A DNA stretch of 64,000 nt from Roseibacterium beibuensis (GCF_039542305.1 NZ_BAABHW010000007.1:62001-126000); one strand, 5' to 3'. Positions 1 to 7,036 are shown, numbered from the stretch's first letter. Numbers and translations are program-made. Notes: generated by a model from the sequence alone, not told the origin.

Positions 1-582
1 GCAGCCGAGGCAATCGGCCCCAAGGCGCAGACCCTGGCGCAACGCGCCCTCTTCCCAATGCTGCATGAAAAAGGTCAGCGGCGCGCGACAGCGGCTGAGG
101 CAGGCCTCCTTGAGGCTGCTGAACTGGTAGGCGCCGGCCACGACCAGCAACGCGCCGGAGAAGGCCAATGAGCGGCTCTCGCCCAGCACACCCAACAGGC
201 CAAGCCGCGTCAGCCCAAGTTGCGCCGCCGCTGCCACCGCCGCGAAGCCCACCCAAACCACGAGGTAGCCGCCAACCAGCGCGCCGAATTGCGTCCGGCC
301 CGCATGGCGCAGATCGTCATAGGTGGCGAAGGCCGGCAGGGCCGTAGGCGCCATCATGCCGCCTGCCATCAGCGCCCACATCAGCACCAGGCCCGGATAC
401 CCCGCGCCCTCCGGCCCGGTGGCGCACAGCGCGGCGATCAACTCGGCCCCGTAGAGGCTTGCGGCGTCCCGCAGATCGGCAGGCACCGCCATCAGCCACA
501 AAAGCGACCAGCACACAAGGATGCCGCCATAAAGCGCCAGCCAATGCGGCGCGGTCATGGCGCGGATGCGCATGGCGATCAT
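1..582 (-). CDS. DUF2182 family integral membrane protein (partial, C-terminus outside window)
   Basis: The reading frame stays open from an ATG at 582 to the left edge (194 codons). The product is strongly hydrophobic, with segments such as LALYGGILVCWSLLWLM, LVLMWALMAGGMMAPTALPA and LVGGYLVVWVGFAAVAAAA. The MMAP motif, a later YQFSSLKEACLSRCRAPL block and a final GADCLGC are typical of DUF2182, a family of predicted metal-binding membrane proteins of unknown function. The start at 582 is preceded by a GGGAGG ribosome binding site; a second in-frame ATG lies at 573. It is divergent from the GntR regulator at 657 and shares a 74 bp intergenic region with its operator, so it may be a regulated target. 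The substrate is unknown. Confidence 0.85.
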   Translation of the reverse strand, partial: MIAMRIRAMTAPHWLALYGGILVCWSLLWLMAVPADLRDAASLYGAELIAALCATGPEGAGYPGLVLMWALMAGGMMAPTALPAFATYDDLRHAGRTQFGALVGGYLVVWVGFAAVAAAAQLGLTRLGLLGVLGESRSLAFSGALLVVAGAYQFSSLKEACLSRCRAPLTFFMQHWEEGALRQGLRLGADCLGC

Positions 583-631
583 CGTGGCCCTCCCTTTCGC
601 GCCGCGAGTCGTTTTCCCTTGCCAGTCAAAA

Positions 632-655
632 TGTCAGACCTTTAAATGTCTGACA
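632..655. promoter_or_regulatory. GntR-type operator, inverted repeat overlapping the regulator start region
   Basis: The arms TGTCAGAC (632-639) and GTCTGACA (648-655) form a perfect 8 bp inverted repeat around CTTTAAAT. It can also be read as two small palindromes of the form TGTC-N-GAC(A/C), centred about 16 bp apart. FadR-type GntR proteins bind short palindromes of the TGTNNNACA kind. The repeat ends one base before the ATG at 657 of a GntR gene, so autoregulation is likely, and the divergent DUF2182 gene may be controlled too. The sequence is directly seen; the binding is inferred. Confidence 0.7.
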
Positions 656-656
656 A

Positions 657-1397
657 ATGAAAATCGACCCATCCAGCCCCCGCGGCCTACCCGCCCAGAT
701 CGCCGATGCGATCCGCGACTCGATTGTCGAGGGGCGGTTGATCGTGGATGAACGCCTGCCCTCCGAGGCGGAACTCGCCGAGCAGTTCGACGTGTCCCGC
801 CCCACGATCCGCGAAGCGCTCAAGCGGCTGGCCGCGCAATCGCTGATCCGCACCACGCGCGGGGCTTTCGGCGGGGCCTTCGTCAACCGCCTCTCCTATG
901 AAGAGGCCTACGCCCAGCAGATCACCACCGCGACGCTGCTTCTGTCGATGAACGGCGTCGCCTTCGAGACCGCCTGCGAGGCGCGCTATGCCCTCGAACG
1001 CGCCTGCGCGCCCCTGGCGGCCGAGCGGCGCACGCCCGACCAACTGGCCACGATGCGCGCCGAGATTCACCGCCAGGGCCAGCCCGGCCTGACGGACGAG
1101 GCCTTCTGCGCCTCGGACGTGGCCTTTCACCGGGCGCTGGTGGATGCGGCGGCCAACCCGGTCCTGTCCTACCAGTTGGCCGGTGCCGTCGAGGCGATGC
1201 AGCCCCTGATGAACATGATCACCTTCACCGCCCGCTCGCGCGAGCGGATCGGCGCGCTCCATACCCGGCTGGCCGATGCGATCGAGGCGCAGGACGGCGC
1301 ACAGGCCGCCCAAATCCTGAGCGCACTGGAGGCCTATACGCTGGAGCTGGGCCAATCCGTGCGCGCAGCCCGCGCGGCAAGGGCCGAGACGCGCTGA
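657..1397 (+). CDS. GntR family (FadR/FCD subfamily) transcriptional regulator
   Basis: This is a DNA-binding repressor/activator of 246 aa. The N-terminal winged helix-turn-helix (about residues 8-75) contains LPSEAELAEQFDVSRPTIRE and ALKRLAAQSLIRT, followed by a GAFGGAFV wing. The C-terminal helical FCD ligand domain (about 95-235) has DVAFHRALVDAAANPVL and a final HTRLADAIEAQD block, the usual metal- and acid-binding architecture. The ligand cannot be told. The ATG at 657 has no visible Shine-Dalgarno sequence because the operator occupies that position, so the transcript may be leaderless. The next gene, at 1488, encodes a periplasmic binding protein on the same strand and is a plausible target. 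Confidence 0.9.
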   Translation: MKIDPSSPRGLPAQIADAIRDSIVEGRLIVDERLPSEAELAEQFDVSRPTIREALKRLAAQSLIRTTRGAFGGAFVNRLSYEEAYAQQITTATLLLSMNGVAFETACEARYALERACAPLAAERRTPDQLATMRAEIHRQGQPGLTDEAFCASDVAFHRALVDAAANPVLSYQLAGAVEAMQPLMNMITFTARSRERIGALHTRLADAIEAQDGAQAAQILSALEAYTLELGQSVRAARAARAETR

Positions 1398-1487
1398 TCA
1401 CAGCGATTTCCCTTGCGAGGCGCCGGGGCGTTTCCTAACGTCCCTGCCAGTCTGTTACCGCAACACCAACAGGGACATCTTGCAGAC

Positions 1488-2525
1488 ATGAAAAAGACCT
1501 TCACCCTCGGCACGACGATCACGCTCGCGCTGGCCGCCCCCGCCTTCGCGCAGGACGTGCTTGTCTTCGATTATTCCGGTTTCGAGGATCCGTCCTTCCA
1601 CCAGCCCTATATCGACCAGCACGGCAGCGCCCCCGAATTCGTCTTCTTCGGCGACGAGGACGAGGCGTTCCAGCGTCTGCTGGCGGGCTTCCGTTCGGAC
1701 GTTACGCATATCTGCGCAGGCTCCGTGCCGCGCTGGCAGGAGTCGGGCATCATCGAGCCTTGGGACACGTCCCGCATCGCGGCCTTCGCCGACCTGAACT
1801 CCGATCTCGTCGGGGCCGATGTTCTGGCCGGGTCGTCCGACCTCTACTTCCTGCCGACCGATTACGGTTCCACCGCGCTGATCTACAACAGCGATGAAGT
1901 GGCCGACGACGCCGTGGCCTCGCTGGAGATTTTCAACAACCCCGAGTTCGCCGGCCGCCTGTCGATCCCCGACAACGTCGATGACGCCTATGCGCTGGCT
2001 TACCTGGCCACCGGCGTCAGCGATTGGTCCGACGTGACCGACGAACAGTTCGAGGCCGCCACCGCGTGGCTGCGCGGCATCCACGAGAACCTGCTGACCT
2101 ACTGGGTGGACCCGGCCGAGATCCAGCAGCTGATGGCCTCGGGCCAGGTGCTGGCCGCGTGGGTCTGGAACGAGGTGCCGGTCGCGCTGGCCGAGGAAGA
2201 TTTCCCCGTCGGCTTCGCCCGCAACACCGAGGAAGGCACGAGTGTGTGGCTCTGCGGTTACGTGAACATGACCGAAGGCGAAGGCTCCGAAGACCTTGTC
2301 TACGACTATGTCAACGCGCTGCTGTCCGAGGCATCGGCCGGCCCGCTTCTGGAAAACGGCTTTGGCTCGGCCAATGACGCAGCGCTTCAGGCGCTCGGCG
2401 CCGAGGCGCTGGAAGCGTCGGGGCTTGGCGAAGTGACCGTCCCGGTTCTGGCCCAGTTGCCGATCTCCAACGAACAGCGCGAGCGTCAGGCCGAGGCTTT
2501 CGAACGGATCAAGGCCGGCTTCTGA
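1488..2525 (+). CDS. periplasmic substrate-binding protein, polyamine (PotD/PotF) type
   Basis: This is a 345 aa exported solute receptor of an ABC importer. Residues 1-20 form a Sec signal peptide (MKKTFTLGTTITLALAAPAFA, cut before QDVLVFDY). The mature part follows the PotD pattern: VFDYSGFEDPSF at the start, then DVTHICAGSVPRWQESG, FLPTDYGSTALIYNSDEV and AAWVWNEVPVALA, which resemble the polyamine-binding lobes. No permease or ATPase is next to it. The potBCA genes at 10952-13748 lack a binding protein of their own, so the two could work together (inference). The ATG at 1488 was chosen over upstream starts because it begins the signal peptide. A strong terminator follows. Confidence 0.82.
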   Translation: MKKTFTLGTTITLALAAPAFAQDVLVFDYSGFEDPSFHQPYIDQHGSAPEFVFFGDEDEAFQRLLAGFRSDVTHICAGSVPRWQESGIIEPWDTSRIAAFADLNSDLVGADVLAGSSDLYFLPTDYGSTALIYNSDEVADDAVASLEIFNNPEFAGRLSIPDNVDDAYALAYLATGVSDWSDVTDEQFEAATAWLRGIHENLLTYWVDPAEIQQLMASGQVLAAWVWNEVPVALAEEDFPVGFARNTEEGTSVWLCGYVNMTEGEGSEDLVYDYVNALLSEASAGPLLENGFGSANDAALQALGAEALEASGLGEVTVPVLAQLPISNEQRERQAEAFERIKAGF

Positions 2526-2547
2526 TCCAAGCGACCCGCAACGGAAA

Positions 2548-2572
2548 GGGCGCCCGTCGCGGCGCCCTTTTT
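2548..2572 (+). terminator. intrinsic terminator of the binding-protein gene
   Basis: GGGCGCC (2548-2554), loop CGTCGC, GGCGCCC (2561-2567), then TTTTT. This is a perfect 7 bp GC stem with a T-run, 22 bp after the stop codon, and it separates the gene from the tmRNA gene downstream. Confidence 0.9.
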
Positions 2573-2627
2573 CATGCGCCCCCGTCGCGGCGCGCGGCCA
2601 GGCCGGGGCTTGCCTTGGCCCTTGAAC

Positions 2628-2975
2628 CTGCCCCGCAATACGCCCATATTTGCGATGTTCCCTCGGGAACTATGGGCATAAACGTGCGTGAAATAAGCGG
2701 TTCGGACCCGGGGGCGGTACCCGGCGGCTCCACCAAACATCCCGTCGTTGGGGGATCATGGGGCCGAAACAGGATCGACGAGCGTGTAAAGACGTGGCTT
2801 TGTCCCGGTGAGGTACCACCGTTATCGGTCCGTAAAGCATAATTGCCAACGACAATCGTGCTCCGGTTGCTCTGGCTGCGTAAGCAGTTCGAGGAATCGA
2901 AATTTAAGCCCTTGCGCCTAGCCGCGTAAGGCGGGGTTCGCAGGCACCTGGCAACAGAAGCCTGCACTTCCCCCC
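2628..2975 (+). ncRNA. ssrA: transfer-messenger RNA, permuted two-piece form
   Basis: tmRNA rescues stalled ribosomes and adds a degradation tag. The gene is circularly permuted as in other alphaproteobacteria. The acceptor piece comes first and ends in GGCGGCTCCACCA (CCA at 2733-2735); the mRNA-like piece follows and starts GGGGCCGAAACAGGATCGAC at 2760. GGGGCCG pairs with CGGCTCC with a G-U at the third pair, the alanyl-tRNA synthetase identity element. The T stem CCGGG/CCCGG is visible before the CCA. The tag reading frame at 2845-2883 gives ANDNRAPVALAA then TAA. The 5' part CCTGCCCCGC can pair with GCGGGG and GCAGG near 2930-2943, holding the two pieces together. The outer ends are approximate; a GCAGGC/GCCTGC hairpin marks the 3' side. 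Confidence 0.93.
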
Positions 2976-3125
2976 CCTCTCTGCTCCGACCTGCCGTTGT
3001 GACGATCGCGCCTTTGATCCGTCGCAGTCTTCCCGAATTGGTTTCACGCGAAAAAAATCACGGTTGAGTGATCCGGTCCGGCCCGCCGCGCGTTTAAGAG
3101 GAAACAGGCTTTGAGAGAGTACCCC

Positions 3126-3494
3126 ATGCTAAGCGCACTTACCGCGATCGATTTCATCAACATGGCCGTGGGCCTTCTGACCATCGGGCTGGGCCTGCTG
3201 GGCTGGCTGGCGCCGCGCTGGACGATGGAGCAACTCGACATGGTCGCCGGGCCGACCCACATGGCCTATACCGAGGTGTCCGCCGTCTCGGGCGCGCTGT
3301 TCGTCGGCATGGGCCTCGGCGCGATGATCCTGAACGAACCGCTCGGCTGGGTGGTGATGGGCCTTGCCTATGGCGGTGCGGCCGTGGGGCGCGTGACCTC
3401 GATCTTCCGCGACAACGCGGCCTCGCGCCAAAGCTGGACCTTTTTCGGCGCCGAGGCGGCGCTCGCTTCCTGGCTGATCCTCGCCAATATCTGA
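3126..3494 (+). CDS. small four-helix membrane protein, DUF4345-like
   Basis: A 122 aa protein with about four hydrophobic segments: INMAVGLLTIGLGLLGWLA, VSGALFVGMGLGAMIL, GWVVMGLAYGGAAVGRV and FFGAEAALASWLILANI. The GxAxGR pattern in the third segment (GGAAVGRVTSIF) resembles DUF4345 proteins, which have no known function; the family assignment is from memory of the pattern. The ATG at 3126 follows GAGAGA at a usable distance. A TTG at 3111 with AGAGGA upstream is the alternative and would add five residues. It stands alone between the tmRNA gene and sspB, with a terminator-like hairpin after it. Confidence 0.75.
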   Translation: MLSALTAIDFINMAVGLLTIGLGLLGWLAPRWTMEQLDMVAGPTHMAYTEVSAVSGALFVGMGLGAMILNEPLGWVVMGLAYGGAAVGRVTSIFRDNAASRQSWTFFGAEAALASWLILANI

Positions 3495-3523
3495 CGCGAC
3501 ATTCCACCCCCCGATCCCCCGCG

Positions 3524-3560
3524 CGCCCCGGTTCGGCCCTTCCGCCGTCCGGGGCGTCTT
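3524..3560 (+). terminator. terminator-like hairpin after the small membrane protein gene
   Basis: CGCCCCGG (3524-3531) and CCGGGGCG (3549-3556) form an 8 bp stem with a 17 nt loop, followed by TCTTTC. It lies between the stop at 3494 and the sspB start. Confidence 0.55.
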
Positions 3561-3617
3561 TCGAATCGGAACCAAATCTCTATGGTGGGGGCATCTGTTC
3601 CAAGGATGCTCTCAGAC

Positions 3618-4115
3618 ATGTCCGACAAATCCCAATCCATCGCCTATGGCCGCCTCATGCATCACGCGATGCGGGGGCTGATCCAGACGGTGTTGTCGGA
3701 CGTGGCCGAACATGGCCTGCCGGGGGATCACCATTTCTTCATCACCTTCGACACGCAGGCCGAGGGCGTGGACATCGCGCCGTGGCTGACCGAGCGCTAC
3801 CCGGACGAGATGACCATCGTCATCCAGCATTGGTACGACGCGCTGGAGGTGGATGATGACGGCTTCGCGATCACGTTGAATTTCGGCGACAGCCCCGAGC
3901 GTTTGTCGATTCCCTTCGACGCGATCCTGACCTTCGTCGATCCCTCGGTCGAGTTTGGCCTGCGCTTTGAAAGCATCAGCGCCGAGGATGACCCCGAAGA
4001 CGAGCCGCCCGCCCCCGATGACGGGCCGGACGACCGCGACGAGGACACCGAGGAGCGCGCAGAGCACAAGGATGCCGAGGTGGTCAGCCTCGACACCTTC
4101 CGCCGCAACCACTGA
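3618..4115 (+). CDS. sspB: SspB-type ClpXP adaptor (alpha class)
   Basis: SspB captures ssrA-tagged proteins and delivers them to the ClpXP protease in the cytoplasm. The 165 aa product has the family core HGLPGDHHFFITFDTQAEGV, RYPDEMTIVIQHWYD, LNFGDSPERLSIPFDAI and FVDPSVEFGLRFE. An acidic linker (DEPPAPDDGPDDRDEDTEE) leads to a C-terminal VVSLDTFRRNH, the ClpX-docking tail seen in the Caulobacter protein. The ATG at 3618 begins MSDKSQSIAYGRL, which matches the usual N-terminus; AAGGA lies 11 nt upstream. ATGs at 3582 and 3606 are alternatives. The tmRNA gene whose tag it would read is about 650 bp upstream. Confidence 0.93.
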   Translation: MSDKSQSIAYGRLMHHAMRGLIQTVLSDVAEHGLPGDHHFFITFDTQAEGVDIAPWLTERYPDEMTIVIQHWYDALEVDDDGFAITLNFGDSPERLSIPFDAILTFVDPSVEFGLRFESISAEDDPEDEPPAPDDGPDDRDEDTEERAEHKDAEVVSLDTFRRNH

Positions 4116-4156
4116 TCGCATCCGAAACGCCGCAGCGCCGCGATTGGGGGCTTGCC

Positions 4157-4783
4157 TTGCGCCGCGACCCGTGGCCTTTCACCGTCAACGGTTTTTTCGA
4201 CGCGGCACAGGCGGATTTCCACATGGCCTCTTCCGATTTCGCGCTGTTCATGGGGCAGCTTTTCCGCAAACCGCACCAGGTCGTGGCGCTCGCCCCCTCC
4301 TCGCGGTTTCTCTGCGCCGAAATGGTGGCCGAGATCGACCCCGACGCCGGCCCGGTGATCGAGCTGGGCGCGGGCACGGGCAACATCACCAAGGCCCTTC
4401 TGGACCGGGGCGTCGCGCCCGAAAACCTCCATTCCATCGAGATGAACCCCGAGTTTTGCGACCGCCTGCGCAACGGCTTTCCGGGGCTGAACGTCCACCA
4501 GATGAGCGCGGGCGATGTCGGCACGCTGCCGGTTGACGGCGCGCAAGCCGTGGTCTCGGGCCTGCCGCTTCTGTCCATGCCGGTGCCGTTGCAGCGCGAT
4601 ATCCTGACCGGCACCTTCCAGCGCGTGAAGCCGGGCGGCACCTATGTGCAGTTCACCTACGGCCCGAAACCGCCCGTTACCCGCGCCGTGCGCGAGGAGC
4701 TTGGCCTCGACTGGCGCGTCAGCGGCAAGATCTGGTGGAACATGCCCCCCGCCCGCGTTTATCGCTTCTTTCAACCATCCTGA
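4157..4783 (+). CDS. class I SAM-dependent methyltransferase, PmtA-like
   Basis: A 208 aa cytoplasmic methyltransferase. The SAM-binding motif VIELGAGTGNITKALLDRGV (motif I) is followed by the acidic motif II region ENLHSIEMNPEF. The preceding stretch FMGQLFRKPHQVVALAPSS is characteristic of the small phosphatidylethanolamine N-methyltransferase PmtA of alphaproteobacteria and of related rRNA-dimethylase-like proteins, so membrane phospholipid methylation (PE towards PC) is the likely role. The start is uncertain: TTG at 4157 with GGGGG upstream gives the longest form, while ATG at 4223 would remove 22 residues. It lies between sspB and fumC on the same strand. Confidence 0.75.
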   Translation: MRRDPWPFTVNGFFDAAQADFHMASSDFALFMGQLFRKPHQVVALAPSSRFLCAEMVAEIDPDAGPVIELGAGTGNITKALLDRGVAPENLHSIEMNPEFCDRLRNGFPGLNVHQMSAGDVGTLPVDGAQAVVSGLPLLSMPVPLQRDILTGTFQRVKPGGTYVQFTYGPKPPVTRAVREELGLDWRVSGKIWWNMPPARVYRFFQPS

Positions 4784-4867
4784 GGCGCGGCCTGCGCCAT
4801 TTGACGCCGTTGCGCTTGGACCCAACGTCAGGCTAAACGGCATGCAACCGCATACCGGAGAGAGACC

Positions 4868-6259
4868 ATGACCGCGACCCGTACAGAATCCGACAGTTTC
4901 GGCCCGCTCGACGTTCCCGCTGACCGCTACTGGGGCGCCCAGACCCAGCGCAGCCTGATGAACTTTCCCATCGGCTGGGAAAAGCAGCCCGTGGCCATCG
5001 TCCGCGCGCTCGGCGTCATCAAGAAGGCCTGCGCCCTGGCCAACAAGGACAGCGGCAAGCTGGATGCCAAGCTGGCCGACGCGATGATCGAAGCGGCAGG
5101 CGAAGTGATTGAGGGCAAGCTCGACGACCATTTCCCGCTGGTCGTCTGGCAGACCGGCTCGGGCACGCAGTCGAACATGAATGCCAACGAGGTGATCTCG
5201 AACCGCGCGATCGAGATCTTGGGCGGCGTGATCGGCTCCAAGGACCCGGTGCACCCGAACGATCACTGCAACATGGGCCAGTCATCGAACGACACCTTTC
5301 CCACCGCGATGCATATCGCGGCGGCCACAACGGCCAACGAGGTCCTGATCCCCGGGCTGGAAAAACTGGCTGCGGGGCTGGAGGCCAAGTCCGAAGAATT
5401 CAAGGACATCATCAAGATCGGCCGCACCCATACGCAGGATGCGACCCCGCTGACCCTGGGCCAGGAATTCTCGGGCTATGCCAAGCAGGTCCGCAACGGG
5501 ATCGAGCGCATCAAGCTGGCCCTGCCCGGCATCTACGAACTGGCGCAGGGCGGCACCGCCGTGGGCACGGGGCTGAACACCTCCAAGGGCTGGGACACCA
5601 CCGTGGCCAGCCACATCGCGACCATCACCGGCCTGCCCTTCGTGACCGCGCCCAACAAGTTCGAGGCGCTGGCCGCCCATGACGCCATGGTCTTCATGTC
5701 GGGCGCCATCAAGACCGCCGCCATGGCCTGCTACAAGATCGCCAATGACATGCGCTTCCTCGGCTCCGGCCCGCGCTCGGGCCTTGGCGAGCTGATCCTG
5801 CCGGAGAACGAGCCCGGCTCCTCGATCATGCCGGGCAAGGTGAACCCGACCCAGGCCGAAGCCATGACGCAGGTCTGTGCCCATGTGCTGGGCAATGACG
5901 CGGCCATCGGCTTTGCCGGCAGCCAGGGTCATTTCGAGCTGAACGTCTACAACCCGATGATGGCCTATAACCTGTTGCAATCCATGCAGCTTCTGGGTGA
6001 CGCCGCCGACAGCTTCACCGAGCGGATGCTGATGGGCACGCAGGCCAATGTCGAGCGGATCGACCGGCTGATGAAGGAAAGCCTGATGCTGGTGACCGCG
6101 CTGGCGCCCACCATCGGCTATGACAACGCCACCACCGTCGCCAAGACGGCGCACAAGAACGGCACGACCCTGAAGGAAGAGGCGATCCGCCTCGGCTTCG
6201 TCGACGAAGAAACCTTCGACCGTGTCGTGCGTCCCGAAGACATGATCGGGCCCAAGTGA
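4868..6259 (+). CDS. fumC: class II fumarate hydratase
   Basis: Fumarase C converts fumarate to L-malate in the TCA cycle; it is an iron-independent homotetramer. At 463 aa the length is normal. The superfamily signature GSSIMPGKVNP lies near residue 317, and other conserved blocks are QTGSGTQSNMNANEV, PNDHCNMGQSSNDTFPTAMH and GRTHTQDATPLTLGQEF. The ATG is preceded by GGAGAGAG. Two small genes follow with overlapping stop/start codons (GTGA, ATGA), which suggests cotranscription. Confidence 0.97.
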   Translation: MTATRTESDSFGPLDVPADRYWGAQTQRSLMNFPIGWEKQPVAIVRALGVIKKACALANKDSGKLDAKLADAMIEAAGEVIEGKLDDHFPLVVWQTGSGTQSNMNANEVISNRAIEILGGVIGSKDPVHPNDHCNMGQSSNDTFPTAMHIAAATTANEVLIPGLEKLAAGLEAKSEEFKDIIKIGRTHTQDATPLTLGQEFSGYAKQVRNGIERIKLALPGIYELAQGGTAVGTGLNTSKGWDTTVASHIATITGLPFVTAPNKFEALAAHDAMVFMSGAIKTAAMACYKIANDMRFLGSGPRSGLGELILPENEPGSSIMPGKVNPTQAEAMTQVCAHVLGNDAAIGFAGSQGHFELNVYNPMMAYNLLQSMQLLGDAADSFTERMLMGTQANVERIDRLMKESLMLVTALAPTIGYDNATTVAKTAHKNGTTLKEEAIRLGFVDEETFDRVVRPEDMIGPK

Positions 6260-6447
6260 GCGGCAAGATCGTCAACCTCTCCCGCGTGCGGAAAACCCGC
6301 GCGCGGGAGGACAAGCGGCGACGCGGGGATGAGAACGCCGCGAAATTCGGCCGTAGCAAGGTCGAGCGTGCCTTGCAGGATGCGCGCGCGGAAAAGGACA
6401 CCGCGCATCTCGATGCCCACAAGCGCGACGGGACCGACGAGGAATGA
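6256..6447 (+). CDS. DUF4169 family small basic protein
   Basis: A 63 aa, very charged protein beginning MSGKIVNLSRVRKTRARED. The IVNLxRxRK start and the FGRSKVERALQDARAEK block with a LDAHKRD end match DUF4169, a family of short unknown proteins found in alphaproteobacteria. It starts with GTG at 6256, overlapping the fumC stop (GTGA), and its stop overlaps the ATG of the next gene (ATGA). Such coupling suggests the three genes are translated together. No function is known; the high Lys/Arg/Glu content is compatible with nucleic-acid or ribosome binding, but that is a guess. Confidence 0.8.
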   Translation: MSGKIVNLSRVRKTRAREDKRRRGDENAAKFGRSKVERALQDARAEKDTAHLDAHKRDGTDEE

Positions 6448-6665
6448 GCGAACGTCCGCAGAAACGCTCCCTGACGTTGAAGGGGCATCGCACCAGCGTT
6501 TCCCTTGAAGATACGTTCTGGGCCGAGTTCCAGCGGATCGCGGCGGCGCGCGGGCAGTCGGTGAATGACCTCGCGGCCGAGGTGGACGCGGCGCGCGGGT
6601 TGAGTTCGGGCCTGGCCTCGGCGATCCGGATTTTCGTTCTCGAAGAAATAAAGGCCGGCCGCTAA
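6444..6665 (+). CDS. ribbon-helix-helix domain protein
   Basis: A 73 aa protein with the RHH_4 type fold: the strand RSLTLKGHRTSVSLED is followed by helices TFWAEFQRIAAARGQSVNDL and a C-terminal SSGLASAIRIFVLEEIKA. These proteins are small dimeric DNA-binding or antitoxin-like regulators, but no toxin gene is nearby. The start ATG at 6444 overlaps the preceding stop (ATGA). It follows fumC and the DUF4169 gene in what looks like one operon. Its target is unknown. Confidence 0.78.
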   Translation: MSERPQKRSLTLKGHRTSVSLEDTFWAEFQRIAAARGQSVNDLAAEVDAARGLSSGLASAIRIFVLEEIKAGR

Positions 6666-6677
6666 CGGGACCTTAAC
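6662..6677 (+). promoter_or_regulatory. CtrA-like box upstream of the gene at 6700
   Basis: CTAA-CGGGACC-TTAAC matches the CtrA consensus TTAA-N7-TTAAC with one mismatch. It sits at the end of the ribbon-helix-helix gene and 22 bp before the next start codon. A single near match can occur by chance, so this is only a candidate. Confidence 0.35.
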
Positions 6678-6699
6678 CTTTCTCTGGCAGGGTGGCGGC

Positions 6700-6963
6700 A
6701 TGGAAAAGCTGCCACCGAACCATTCGCCCGAGGCCTTTCTTGCCGACGTTTTCGGCACCCGCCTTGTCCGCGACGGCAAGGTCCTGCGGCGCAGCGCGCG
6801 GGATATCGAGCGCTATTTCGGCAAGGAGGCCTTCGTCGAAGAGGTGTATCGCCGCGGCTTTCGCGCCATCGAGAATGCCGGTCAGATCATCATCTTCTGC
6901 AACCGCGAACCGGTGCGCATCCTGCGCCCGAAGGAAGCATCGAAAACCCGACATGAAGCTTAG
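6700..6963 (+). CDS. conserved hypothetical protein
   Basis: An 87 aa soluble protein beginning MEKLPPNHSPEAFLADVFGT. The middle reads LRRSARDIERYFGKEAFVEE and the end IIIFCNREPVRILRPKEASK. I do not recognise a characterised family; similar short proteins seem common in Rhodobacteraceae and the sequence has no signal peptide or membrane helix. A weak AGGGTGG site precedes the ATG. A 34 bp gap, holding the CtrA-like sequence, separates it from the ribbon-helix-helix gene. It converges on the P450 gene, with a cluster of palindromes between them. Confidence 0.7.
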   Translation: MEKLPPNHSPEAFLADVFGTRLVRDGKVLRRSARDIERYFGKEAFVEEVYRRGFRAIENAGQIIIFCNREPVRILRPKEASKTRHEA

Positions 6964-6965
6964 GT

Positions 6966-7033
6966 GCAGAAAAACTCGAGTTTTTCTGCCCGGAAAACTG
7001 CAGTTTTCCGCACGGAAATCTCGAGATTTCCGT
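6966..7033. terminator. three adjacent perfect palindromes at a convergent gene junction
   Basis: Palindrome 1 (6966-6989) has arms GCAGAAAAACTC and GAGTTTTTCTGC. Palindrome 2 (6991-7010) has arms CGGAAAACTG and CAGTTTTCCG. Palindrome 3 (7012-7033) has arms ACGGAAATCTC and GAGATTTCCGT. All are perfect with no spacer at the centre (CTCGAG, CTGCAG, CTCGAG). They fill almost the entire 73 bp between the stop codons of two convergent genes. Each would form an RNA hairpin in either direction, so a bidirectional terminator or RNA-processing signal is the simplest reading. Confidence 0.75.
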
Positions 7034-7036
7034 TCC

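Noticed and set aside
3797..5266. Minus-strand open frame of 489 codons
   Set aside because: Antisense to sspB, the methyltransferase and fumC, which are all well supported.
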